Assembly: GCA_021796905.1 (NCBI GenBank) | Contig: JAKABK010000020.1 | Coordinates: 1 to 12,479 of the forward strand | DNA length: 12,479 bases | From: Actinomycetes bacterium | Lineage (GTDB): Bacteria > Actinomycetota > Acidimicrobiia > Acidimicrobiales > Palsa-688 | Direction of reading: 5' to 3' | In this document: one piece after another, positions 1-6,780 of the stretch | Layout: every line of letters begins with the position of its first letter | How positions within the stretch are numbered: position 1 is the stretch's first letter | The notes under the pieces: model-generated | Told to the model about the DNA's origin: nothing | Database searches by the model: none | The model's input: only the letters and a program-made list of their open reading frames with translations | Made by a program: the position numbers and the translations under genes

Positions 1-485
1 GCGGCGCGGCAGGGATCGGCGTCGAGCTCGAAGGTGGCCGGGGCGGCGCTCGCCCCCGACTCCGAGACCATCGCGAGGGCGCGGCGCACCTTTCTCTCGG
101 TGTCGGCGAGCAGGTCGTCGTCGGCGCCGTCCCACGGCGGTTCGTCGACGTCGGCGACCTCGGCCAGCGGGTAGGGGTCGTCGGGGAGCCAGTCGACGAC
201 CCGGAAACGCCGGGTGCCGACCACGAGGATCAACCAACGCCCGTCGGGCAGGGCGGTGGCTTCCAGGAGGTGGGCGACGGTCCCGACCGTCTCCCGGGTC
301 TCACCCCCACCGACCTCCGAGCCGCGGCTGATCAACACGATGCCGAGCTCGGCGCCCTCCGGCGACCAGGGGCCTCCGGCCAGGTCGGCGATCATCTGGC
401 GGTAGCGAGGCTCGAAGATGTGCAGCGGCAGCACCTCCGTCGGGACGAGCACGGTCCCGAGCGGGAACATGGCCAGGCGGGTCAC
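1..485 (-). CDS. LON peptidase substrate-binding domain protein (partial, C-terminus off the window)
   Basis: About 161 codons are visible and the frame is still open at the window edge. From the GTG at 485 the protein begins VTRLAMFPLGTVLVP, followed by PLHIFEPRYRQMIADL, then alternating strands with GTVAHLLEA and ILVVGTRRFRVVDWL. This is the pattern of the Lon N-terminal (LAN/PUA-like) domain found alone in small bacterial proteins of about 200-230 residues. No AAA+ or protease domain is visible, so it is probably not full-length Lon protease. The family's role is poorly defined; substrate or peptide binding is usually inferred. The start at 485 is chosen because VTRLAMFPLG matches the usual N-terminus of such proteins. 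An in-frame GTG at 503 and an ATG at 470 are alternatives. It is divergent from the desaturase, with 86 bp between the two starts. Confidence 0.85.
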   Translation of the reverse strand, partial: MTRLAMFPLGTVLVPTEVLPLHIFEPRYRQMIADLAGGPWSPEGAELGIVLISRGSEVGGGETRETVGTVAHLLEATALPDGRWLILVVGTRRFRVVDWLPDDPYPLAEVADVDEPPWDGADDDLLADTERKVRRALAMVSESGASAAPATFELDADPCRA

Positions 486-512
486 CGCCGCCTCGGAGCG
501 CACACGCGCCCA

Positions 513-518
513 AACCTA
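513..518 (-). promoter_or_regulatory. Possible -10 hexamer for the LON-domain gene
   Basis: On the minus strand the hexamer TAGGTT (TANNNT type) lies 27 nt before the GTG at 485 and 9 nt before the alternative in-frame GTG at 503. No convincing -35 is seen. This is a consensus match in a short divergent intergenic region only. Confidence 0.3.
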
Positions 519-559
519 CCGGCGCCCTGACCGCTTGGTAGAACGACGGTCGGCTCGGA

Positions 560-565
560 TACGCT
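560..565 (+). promoter_or_regulatory. -10 hexamer for the desaturase, leaderless geometry
   Basis: TACGCT ends exactly 6 nt before the GTG at 572, so transcription would begin at or next to the start codon. No Shine-Dalgarno sequence is present. TTGGTA at 535-540 is a weak -35 candidate with a long 19-nt spacer. Confidence 0.5.
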
Positions 566-571
566 GCGGTC

Positions 572-1333
572 GTGCCCGGACCCCTCCTCGCTGTCATCGT
601 CGGCCTGGCGACCTGCCAGTTGGGTCTGTACCTGACGACGGTCGTACTGCACCGGGCGCTCTCGCACCGCTCCCTCACCCTCACCCGCCGACCGCTGTTC
701 GCCGCCAGGGTCCTGATCTGGGTGTCCACGGGGATCAAGCCACGCGAGTGGGTGGCGGTCCACCGCAAGCACCACGCGTTCACCGACGTCGACGGGGACC
801 CGCACTCGCCGGCGGTCTCGGGGTTCTTCACCGTGCAGTTCGCCAACGTGGTGCTCTACAAGAAGTCGGCCAACGACCCCGACACCGTCGGGCGTTACGC
901 GAAGGACCTGCCGCCCGACGGGTGGGACCGGGCGCTGTTCGACCGGGGATGGCTCGGTCTCGGGATCGGCACCGGGATCCTGTTCCTCGTGTTCTGGGGC
1001 AACTGGCACCTGGTGGTGATCGCCGCAGCGGTCCACGTCGGCACCTACCTGCTCGCCAGCTCGGCGATCAACGCGATCGGCCACCGTTTCGGCAAGCGGC
1101 CCTTCACCGGGCAGGCGACCAACAACCAGTGGCTGGCGTGGCTCGTAGCCGGCGAGGGGCTGCACAGCAACCACCACGCGGCGCCGACCTCCGCCCGGCT
1201 GTCGTTCTCGTCCCGGGAGATCGACCCGGGGTGGTGGGTGGTCCTCGCCCTGCGCCGTCTCGGTTGGGCCCGGGTCCGCCACGACGAGCTCCACTTGAGG
1301 CCGCAGGCGGTCCCAGCCGCCGCGGCCCGCTGA
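572..1333 (+). CDS. Membrane fatty-acid (acyl-CoA type) desaturase
   Basis: A 253-residue membrane di-iron desaturase with all three histidine boxes: HRALSH at 27-32, HRKHH at 64-68, and HSNHH at 198-202 within GEGLHSNHH. These bind the two irons that insert a double bond into an acyl chain using O2 and electrons from a reductase partner, at the cytoplasmic membrane. Hydrophobic segments lie at about residues 5-26 and 128-157. The protein is shorter than the usual 300 or more residues and has only one hydrophobic segment before the first box. The in-frame TAG at 539-541 rules out a longer start, so the short N-terminus is real unless there is a sequence error. Delta-9 specificity (stearoyl-type) is the likely role but is inferred from family. 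The next gene starts 22 nt downstream. Confidence 0.9.
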   Translation: MPGPLLAVIVGLATCQLGLYLTTVVLHRALSHRSLTLTRRPLFAARVLIWVSTGIKPREWVAVHRKHHAFTDVDGDPHSPAVSGFFTVQFANVVLYKKSANDPDTVGRYAKDLPPDGWDRALFDRGWLGLGIGTGILFLVFWGNWHLVVIAAAVHVGTYLLASSAINAIGHRFGKRPFTGQATNNQWLAWLVAGEGLHSNHHAAPTSARLSFSSREIDPGWWVVLALRRLGWARVRHDELHLRPQAVPAAAAR

Positions 1334-1355
1334 GACCCGGCGCGGGGCGGGGCCC

Positions 1356-1745
1356 GTGGACATAGTCAGTGCGCTGTTCGCCGAGAACATCTCGCTGCGG
1401 CCGGTACCGGGACCCTCGACCCGCATCGACCTGACCGGGATCATGTTCTCGATGCCGGCACCGACCGAGCCGCCGGTCGTGATCACCCCGCACCTGGTGG
1501 TCATCGTCCGCTGCCGGCCCGCCGAGGAAGGCCGCGGGGTGCTCGAGGTGAGCTTCACCGACGACTCCGGCGACGAGGTCGCCCGCAACGTGTCGCCCTT
1601 CGAGGTCGAACCGGGGAAGTTCACCTACCGTCTGGTGCGCGGCGAGCTGGAGCTGGAGCGGTTGGGGACCGTGGAGGCGTGCTGCCGGCTCGCCCCCGAC
1701 GGCGCCCCGACGGTGGTGCCGCTCACCCTCCTACCGCCGATCTGA
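1356..1745 (+). CDS. Conserved hypothetical protein, beta-rich (DUF6941-like?)
   Basis: A 129-residue soluble protein, MDIVSALFAENISLRPVPGP at the N-terminus, rich in predicted beta strands such as HLVVIVRCRP, GVLEVSFTDD and KFTYRLVRGELELERLGTVEA, ending TVVPLTLLPPI. There is no signal peptide or membrane segment. The strand order and length recall small Ig-like single-domain proteins of unknown function (DUF6941-type), but I cannot confirm the family. GTG 1356 is chosen because it gives the full N-terminal strand; ATG 1443 would remove it. It starts 22 nt after the desaturase and ends about 18 nt before the likely FIST start, so co-transcription of the three is plausible. Two adjacent cysteines (EACCRL) occur near residue 109. 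Confidence 0.65.
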   Translation: MDIVSALFAENISLRPVPGPSTRIDLTGIMFSMPAPTEPPVVITPHLVVIVRCRPAEEGRGVLEVSFTDDSGDEVARNVSPFEVEPGKFTYRLVRGELELERLGTVEACCRLAPDGAPTVVPLTLLPPI

Positions 1746-1762
1746 ACGGGTCCAGCCCCGGG

Positions 1763-2884
1763 TTGGCAGCTTTCGGCGTCTCGTCGCACCCGGTGGCCGC
1801 GGTCGCCGCCGGGGAGGTGGCCGGCCAGCTCCTCGACGCCGGCGCCCGCCACTCCGACCTGGTGATCGCCGCGGTCACCCCCGGCTACGCCGGAGCCCTC
1901 GCCGACCTCGCCGAGGTCTGGTGCCGGGTCCTCGAACCGACGGTGCTGCTCGCCGCCACCGTCAGCTCCCTCACCCTCGTCTCCGGGAGCGCCGCCGTGG
2001 CGCCGACGGGGAGCGCGCCGGGGGTCACCGGCGACGGGATGGCCCTCGCCGCCGGCGAGCTCGGCCCGCTCACCGGTCGGGTCCTCGACGCCGGAGGGCT
2101 CCCCGAGCCGGGACCGCCGCCGTTCCCCCCGGCCGGCTCGTTCGTCCTCGGTGCCCCCGGAGCGCTCCGTGGCCTCCTCGCCACCGGCGGGGCGGGGGTG
2201 CTCGGGGGTGCCGCTGCGGGTCCGGTGGCCGTCGGAGGGGCGCTCGGCCCCGACGGCGGGCGTCGCGTCGCCGGGCGGGGCGGGGCGGTCGTCGCCTACC
2301 TGGGCGCCAGACCGGCGTCCGCTTCGACCTCCGCGCTCCGGCCCCTCGGGAGCCCGGTTCGCGCCGACGACACCGACGGAGCGGTCCTGGCCCGCCTCGA
2401 CGGGTCGCCGGCGTTCGATCTGCTCGTCGAGCTCACCCGCGACGGGGTCGCCGCCGACGACCTGCCGGGGCTCGGAGCCGGCTTGCACGTCGAGCGTCTC
2501 GGCGACGACGGCCGCCCCGAGGGTCCGCCGATCCCGGTGGTCGGACGCCAGGCGGGAGGCTCGGGACTGGCTCTCGCCGCCGCCGTCCCGACCGGGTCGC
2601 GCCTCCGCTTCCTCGTCCGGGACGCCGCCTCGCTGCGACGGGCGGTCACCGCCGTCCTCGACGCGACCGTCGGTGGCGGCGGGAGGGCCGACGGCGCGGT
2701 CGTGCTCGCTCCGCCCGGCACCGGCGAGCTGCTCGGGGACGCCCCGCTGCCGACGGTCCCACCCGCCGGGTTGCTGTGCCTGGAGCTCGCCCAGCAGGTC
2801 GCCACCGGGGTCGGCGGCTCCGGTGGGCCCGGGCTCCGGCGCGCCGGGGTGGGTTGCCTGGCGATGTCCGGCCCCTGGTCCTGA
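1763..2884 (+). CDS. Stand-alone FIST-domain protein (FIST_N and FIST_C)
   Basis: About 373 residues in the order FIST_N then FIST_C. N-terminal signature: AAFGVSSHPVAAVAAGEVAG, then SDLVIAAVTPGYAGALADLA, then a strand before GDGMALAAGELG. C-terminal signature: ALRPLGSPVR followed by GAVLARLDGSPAFDLLVEL and RLRFLVRDAASLRRAVTAVL. FIST domains are proposed intracellular small-ligand sensors, often joined to signalling modules; no output domain is present here. The canonical SCNGRG-like stretch of FIST_C appears to be replaced by LAPPGTG. The start is uncertain. TTG 1763 gives the usual family N-terminus. The only upstream in-frame alternative is GTG 1679, whose extra residues are arginine/proline-rich and overlap the previous gene by 67 nt. 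The stop TGA (2882-2884) is the first TGA of the repeat array upstream of tkt. Confidence 0.7.
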   Translation: MAAFGVSSHPVAAVAAGEVAGQLLDAGARHSDLVIAAVTPGYAGALADLAEVWCRVLEPTVLLAATVSSLTLVSGSAAVAPTGSAPGVTGDGMALAAGELGPLTGRVLDAGGLPEPGPPPFPPAGSFVLGAPGALRGLLATGGAGVLGGAAAGPVAVGGALGPDGGRRVAGRGGAVVAYLGARPASASTSALRPLGSPVRADDTDGAVLARLDGSPAFDLLVELTRDGVAADDLPGLGAGLHVERLGDDGRPEGPPIPVVGRQAGGSGLALAAAVPTGSRLRFLVRDAASLRRAVTAVLDATVGGGGRADGAVVLAPPGTGELLGDAPLPTVPPAGLLCLELAQQVATGVGGSGGPGLRRAGVGCLAMSGPWS

Positions 2885-2956
2885 CCCGGTCGGACGTGAC
2901 CCGGTCGGACGTGACCCGGTCGGGTCCTGACCCGGTCGGGCCGTGACCCGGATCGT
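2882..2956 (+). repeat. Five-copy direct repeat, TGACCCGGTCGG core, upstream of tkt
   Basis: TGACCCGGTCGG starts at 2882, 2897, 2912 and 2928, with a fifth diverged copy (TGACCCGGATCG) at 2944. Spacing is 15, 15, 16 and 16 nt. The third copy contains a perfect inverted repeat, GACCCG-GT-CGGGTC (2914-2927). The array fills nearly all of the space between the FIST stop and the tkt promoter, and its last copy supplies the likely -35 of tkt. It may be an operator or a tandem duplication of a promoter element. Confidence 0.8.
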
Positions 2957-2970
2957 CGCGTGGGTAGGGT
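2943..2970 (+). promoter_or_regulatory. Promoter of the tkt-tal-pgl-LOG cluster, leaderless geometry
   Basis: A -35-like GTGACC (2943-2948) is separated by 16 nt from the -10 hexamer TAGGGT (2965-2970), which ends 6 nt before the tkt ATG. No Shine-Dalgarno lies between them, consistent with a leaderless mRNA. The -35 is part of the last direct repeat. Confidence 0.6.
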
Positions 2971-2976
2971 GCCACC

Positions 2977-4992
2977 ATGAGCGACAAGGATCTGGAGCAG
3001 CGCGGGATCAACGTCATCCGCGGTCTCGCGATGGACGCCCCCCAGGCCGCGAACGCCGGGCACCCGGGCACGGCGATGGCTCTGGCTCCCCTCGCCCACG
3101 TGCTGTGGACCCGGGTGATGCGCTACGACCCGACCGACCCGGCCTGGCCCGACCGGGACCGCTTCGTGCTGTCCAACGGCCACGCCTGCATCCTGTTGTA
3201 CTCGATGCTGCACCTGACCGGGTACGACCTGAGCCTCGAAGAGCTCCGCAACTTCCGTCAGCTGCACAGCCGAACCGCCGGCCACCCCGAGTCCCGCCAC
3301 GTGAAGGGTGTCGAGGTGACCACCGGTCCTCTCGGCCAGGGCGTAGGCAACGGTGTCGGGCTCGGTATCGCCGAGCGGATCCTGCGCTCGCGTTTCGGGC
3401 CGGAGCTGGTCGACCACCACACCTTCGTGCTCTGCGGGGACGGGGACCTGATGGAAGGAGTGAGCCACGAGGCGGCGTCCCTCGCGGGACACCTCGGTCT
3501 CGGTCGGTTGGTCTACGTCTACGACGACAACCACATCACCATCGACGGGCCGACCGAGATCGCGCTCAGCGACGACCCGGTACGGCGTTTCGAGGCCTAC
3601 GGGTGGCACACCGAGGACGTCGGGGAGATCGCCAACGACACCGACGCCCTGGAGGCGGCGCTGCGCCGGGCGATGGCCGTCGAGGACAAGCCTTCGCTGA
3701 TCGTGCTGCGCACCCACATCGGCTACCCCTCCCCCCACCTGACCGACACCTCCAAGGCCCACGGCAGCCCGCTCGGGGAGGAGGAGGTCCGCGAGACCAA
3801 GGAGATCCTCGGCCTGCCCCCCGGGGAGACCTTCTACATCCCAGACGACGTGGCCGAGATGTACCGCCGGGCCGGGGCCCGGGGGGCGGCGACGCGCAGC
3901 GCCTGGCAGGACCGCTTCGACGCCTGGGGTGGCCCTCGCGCCGAGTGGGACGCCGCCTGGTCCGGCGGGGGCCTGCCCGGCTGGGAGGACCTCCTGCCGA
4001 CCTGGGAGCAGCCCGGGGAGCAGGTCGCGACCCGCCACTCGATCAACAAGGTCCTGAACGCGCTCGCCCCGAAGCTGCCGGGCCTCGTCGCCGGGGCCGC
4101 CGACCTGACCGGGAACACCGGGACCCTGCTCGACGGGGCCGAGCTGCAGAGCCGGGAGCACCCCGCCGGTCGGGCCGTCGCCTACGGGGTGCGCGAGCAC
4201 GCGATGGGCGCGGCGATGAACGGCATGGCCCTCCACGGCGGGGTCCTCCCGGTCGGCGGGACCTTCTTCGTCTTCAGCGACTACATGCGCCCCTCGGTGC
4301 GCCTCGCGGCGCTGTCGGGGGCGAAGGTCGTGTACTTCTGGAGCCACGACTCGGTCGGTCTCGGCGAGGACGGACCGACCCACCAGCCGATCGAGCAGCT
4401 CGCCGCGATGCGGGCCATGCCCGGCCTGCGCCTCATCCGACCGGCGGACGCCAACGAGTCGGCGCACGCGCTCCGGGTCGCTGTCGAACGCGACGGCCCC
4501 ACCGCCTTGTGCCTGTCGCGCCAGGCGGTCCCGGTCCTGCCCGGCACCGCCCAGCTCGCCCGGGAAGGCGTCGAGCGCGGCGCGTACGTGCTGGTCCACG
4601 GCGACGACGACCCCGACGTGGTGCTGATCGGGACCGGCTCGGAGGTGTCGGTGTGCGTGGAGGCCGCCGAGGTCCTCGCCGGGGACGGGATCAGCGCCAG
4701 GGTGGTGTCGATGCCGTCCTGGGACCTCTTCGACGAGCAGGACGACGACTACCAGGACCGGGTGCTCGGACCGGGCTCGCCGATCCTGTCGGTGGAGGCC
4801 GCCTCGAGCTTCGGTTGGGCCCGCTGGGCGGACGACTCGGTCGCCATCGACCACTTCGGGGAGTGCGGACCGGGCGCTGCGGTGCTCGCCGACCTCGGCT
4901 TCAGCGCCGGTGACGTCGCCGAGCGGGCCCGGGCGCTGCTCGACGAGCTGGACGGGATCGACTACGACGACGACGACGAGGAGGACGCGTGA
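2977..4992 (+). CDS. tkt: Transketolase
   Basis: A 671-residue thiamine-diphosphate enzyme that moves two-carbon ketol units between sugar phosphates in the non-oxidative pentose phosphate pathway, in the cytoplasm. The N-terminal domain has NAGHPG (His29), LSNGH, GPLGQGVGNGVG and the ThDP/Mg motif GDGDLMEG (from residue 154) ending at DDN (Asn185). The central pyrimidine-binding domain has YGVREHAMG with the expected catalytic glutamate at 407 and GEDGPTHQP (His469). A C-terminal domain follows. Length and motif order match the family. ATG 2977 is fixed by the leaderless-type promoter and the normal family N-terminus. Odd: the last residues form an acidic tail (DYDDDDEEDA) whose GAC/GAG codons also carry the tal ribosome-binding site. 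The stop overlaps the tal start by 4 nt. Confidence 0.97.
   Translation: MSDKDLEQRGINVIRGLAMDAPQAANAGHPGTAMALAPLAHVLWTRVMRYDPTDPAWPDRDRFVLSNGHACILLYSMLHLTGYDLSLEELRNFRQLHSRTAGHPESRHVKGVEVTTGPLGQGVGNGVGLGIAERILRSRFGPELVDHHTFVLCGDGDLMEGVSHEAASLAGHLGLGRLVYVYDDNHITIDGPTEIALSDDPVRRFEAYGWHTEDVGEIANDTDALEAALRRAMAVEDKPSLIVLRTHIGYPSPHLTDTSKAHGSPLGEEEVRETKEILGLPPGETFYIPDDVAEMYRRAGARGAATRSAWQDRFDAWGGPRAEWDAAWSGGGLPGWEDLLPTWEQPGEQVATRHSINKVLNALAPKLPGLVAGAADLTGNTGTLLDGAELQSREHPAGRAVAYGVREHAMGAAMNGMALHGGVLPVGGTFFVFSDYMRPSVRLAALSGAKVVYFWSHDSVGLGEDGPTHQPIEQLAAMRAMPGLRLIRPADANESAHALRVAVERDGPTALCLSRQAVPVLPGTAQLAREGVERGAYVLVHGDDDPDVVLIGTGSEVSVCVEAAEVLAGDGISARVVSMPSWDLFDEQDDDYQDRVLGPGSPILSVEAASSFGWARWADDSVAIDHFGECGPGAAVLADLGFSAGDVAERARALLDELDGIDYDDDDEEDA
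4978..4984 (+). promoter_or_regulatory. Ribosome-binding site of tal inside the tkt acidic tail
   Basis: GAGGAGG, a strong Shine-Dalgarno match, lies 4 nt before GTG 4989 and is read as Asp-Glu-Glu codons at the end of tkt. It supports the overlapping GTG start and translational coupling. Confidence 0.6.
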
Positions 4993-6104
4993 CCCGCTTG
5001 CACGAGCTGTACAGCGACCAGGGGCAGAGCCCCTGGATCGACAACCTGAACCGGCCGGGGATCGAGGGTGGGGGCCTCGCCCACCTGGTCGAGGAGGGGA
5101 TCCGGGGGGTGACCTCCAACCCGACGATCTTCGAGAAGGCGATGACCGGGTCGGACGCCTACGACGAGCAGTTCGCCGACCTGGTCGGTAGGGGCAACGT
5201 CGAGGCGGCGTTCTGGGACATGGCGATCGACGACGTCACCGGCGCCTGCGGGGTGCTGCGAGCGGTCCACGACCAAAGCGGCGGGACCGACGGGTTCGTT
5301 TCCCTGGAGGTCTCCCCGGCGCTCGCCTCCGACACCGCCGGGACCGTCGAGGCCGCCCGCAGCCTGCACCGACGGATCTCGCTGCCGAACCTGATGGTGA
5401 AGATCCCCGCCACCGAGGAGGGGGTGCCGGCGATCAGGGAGATGATCGCCGAGGGCCGCAACATCAACGTCACCCTCATCTTCTCCCTGCCGCGCTACGA
5501 GGCGGTCATCGAGGCCTACCTCACCGGCCTGGAGCGTCTCGCCGCAGCCGGGGGGGACCTCTCGGCGGTCCACAGCGTGGCGTCGTTCTTCGTGAGCCGG
5601 GTCGACACCGAGGTCGACCGCCGGCTCGGCAAGCTCGGGGAGAGCGGCACCGGGCTCGTGGGCAAGGCGGCGGTCGCCCAGGCCCGCCTCGCGTACGAGA
5701 CGTTCCGCCGCAGCTTCAGCGGTCCGCGCTGGGACGCCCTGGCGGCCCGGGGAGCCAACGTGCAGCGCCCGCTGTGGGCGTCGACGTCGACCAAGAACCC
5801 GGCGTACCCCGACCTGCTCTACGTCGACAGCCTGATCGGCCCCGACACGGTCAACACGATGCCCGACGCGACCGTCGAAGCCTTCCTCGACCACGGGCAG
5901 CTCGCACGGACCGTCGACCACGACCTGGACGGCGCCCGGGCCCACCTCGAGCGCCTCGCAGAGGTCGGGGTCGACATGGCCGACGTGGCCCGGGTGCTCG
6001 AGGACGAGGGCGTGGCGAGCTTCTCGAAGAGCTTCGAGCAGCTCCTCCAGGCGCTCACCGACAAGGCCAACGGCCTCCGGGCGGGGGGCGCCTCGGGCGT
6101 TTAG
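4989..6104 (+). CDS. tal: Transaldolase
   Basis: A 371-residue cytoplasmic enzyme that transfers dihydroxyacetone units between sedoheptulose 7-phosphate/glyceraldehyde 3-phosphate and erythrose 4-phosphate/fructose 6-phosphate. Signatures: SPWIDNL near the N-terminus, GVTSNPTIFEKAM, SLEVSPALA, and NLMVKIPAT carrying the Schiff-base lysine at 138, then GRNINVTLIFSL and PLWASTSTKNPAYPD. The length matches the long actinobacterial single-domain form, not the short FSA/MipB type. There is no fused glucose-6-phosphate isomerase domain, which some actinobacteria have. GTG 4989 overlaps the tkt stop as GTGA and has a strong ribosome-binding site. The TAG stop at 6102-6104 also forms the start of the pgl -10 hexamer. 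Confidence 0.96.
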   Translation: MTRLHELYSDQGQSPWIDNLNRPGIEGGGLAHLVEEGIRGVTSNPTIFEKAMTGSDAYDEQFADLVGRGNVEAAFWDMAIDDVTGACGVLRAVHDQSGGTDGFVSLEVSPALASDTAGTVEAARSLHRRISLPNLMVKIPATEEGVPAIREMIAEGRNINVTLIFSLPRYEAVIEAYLTGLERLAAAGGDLSAVHSVASFFVSRVDTEVDRRLGKLGESGTGLVGKAAVAQARLAYETFRRSFSGPRWDALAARGANVQRPLWASTSTKNPAYPDLLYVDSLIGPDTVNTMPDATVEAFLDHGQLARTVDHDLDGARAHLERLAEVGVDMADVARVLEDEGVASFSKSFEQLLQALTDKANGLRAGGASGV

Positions 6105-6107
6105 TGT
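6102..6107 (+). promoter_or_regulatory. -10 hexamer for an internal pgl promoter, overlapping the tal stop
   Basis: TAGTGT begins with the tal stop codon and ends 7 nt before the pgl GTG at 6115. This is the same geometry as at 560, 2965 and 9823. It would allow pgl-LOG to be transcribed apart from tkt-tal. No clear -35 is seen. Confidence 0.4.
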
Positions 6108-6114
6108 TCTCGGG

Positions 6115-6780
6115 GTGCATGGAGACCTGAGCGTCGTAGACGACCTACCCGGCGCGTTCGCCCGGACCGTGGTCGAGGCCTGGCAGGCGCGTGTCGGCGA
6201 GCTGTTCCACATCGCCCTCGCCGGCGGCAGCACCGCCGGACCGTGCTACGAGCGGCTCGCGGCCGACAGCCACGACGCGATCGACTGGTTGTCGGTCAAC
6301 GTCTACTGGGGTGACGAGCGTTGCGTCCCCCCCGACGACCCCTCCTCCAACCAGCTCCTCGGTCGCCGCAGCCTCCTCGAGCGGGTCGGGGGGGCCAACG
6401 CGGTGTACCCGATGAGCTGCGACGAGGGTCCCGACGCGTACGCCCTGCGCCTGGGTGAGGTCGGCAAGCTCGACTTCGTCCACCTCGGGATGGGCGCCGA
6501 CGGGCACACCGCGTCGCTGTTCCCCGGGTCGCCGGCCCTCGAAGCCGACCCCGGCCAGCTCGTCGCGCTCAACGAGGACCCCTCCGGGCGCAACCAGCAC
6601 CGCCGCATGACCCTCACCCTCTCGGCGATCTCCCGGGCGCGCCTGGTGGTCTTCACCGTCGCCGGGGCCTCCAAGCGTGACACCCTGCGGGCGGTGACCG
6701 AAGGGGCCGACCTGCCCGCCGGGCGGGTCAACGCCGATCGGGTGCTGTGGCTGGTCGACCGGGACGCCTCCCCGGAGTGA
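6115..6780 (+). CDS. pgl: 6-phosphogluconolactonase
   Basis: A 221-residue cytoplasmic enzyme of the DevB/NagB-like fold that hydrolyses 6-phosphogluconolactone to 6-phosphogluconate, the second step of the oxidative pentose phosphate branch. Visible motifs are AGGST at 36-40, the YWGDERCVPPDDPSSN block at 64-79, and GMGADGHTASLFP at 125-137 with the conserved histidine at 131. It is slightly shorter than the usual 230-260 residues but the core is intact. GTG 6115 is preferred because the TANNNT hexamer sits 7 nt upstream. It starts 10 nt after tal and its stop overlaps the likely start of the LOG gene. In many actinobacteria zwf and opcA lie between tal and pgl; both are missing here. Confidence 0.93.
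   Translation: MHGDLSVVDDLPGAFARTVVEAWQARVGELFHIALAGGSTAGPCYERLAADSHDAIDWLSVNVYWGDERCVPPDDPSSNQLLGRRSLLERVGGANAVYPMSCDEGPDAYALRLGEVGKLDFVHLGMGADGHTASLFPGSPALEADPGQLVALNEDPSGRNQHRRMTLTLSAISRARLVVFTVAGASKRDTLRAVTEGADLPAGRVNADRVLWLVDRDASPE

Noticed and set aside
1..485. Assignment as full-length Lon protease
   Set aside because: Only the N-terminal domain pattern is visible, the start matches small stand-alone LON-domain proteins, and no ATPase or protease part is in the window.
482..1624. 380-codon minus-strand frame opposite the desaturase
   Set aside because: The plus strand encodes a desaturase with all three histidine boxes; the minus frame has no recognisable domain.
2882..2956. Possible mini CRISPR array
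   Set aside because: Repeat plus gap totals only 15-16 nt, there are no spacer-sized unique segments, and no cas genes are nearby.
2296..4854. Very long open frame on the minus strand (852 codons) opposite FIST and transketolase
   Set aside because: It is antisense to well-conserved proteins, has arginine/glycine/valine-rich composition with no recognisable motif, and long stop-free antisense frames are expected at this GC content.
2943..4913. 656-codon plus-strand frame overlapping transketolase in another frame
   Set aside because: Composition is almost wholly Arg/Gly/Pro/Ala; it is a shifted reading of tkt, which carries all catalytic motifs.
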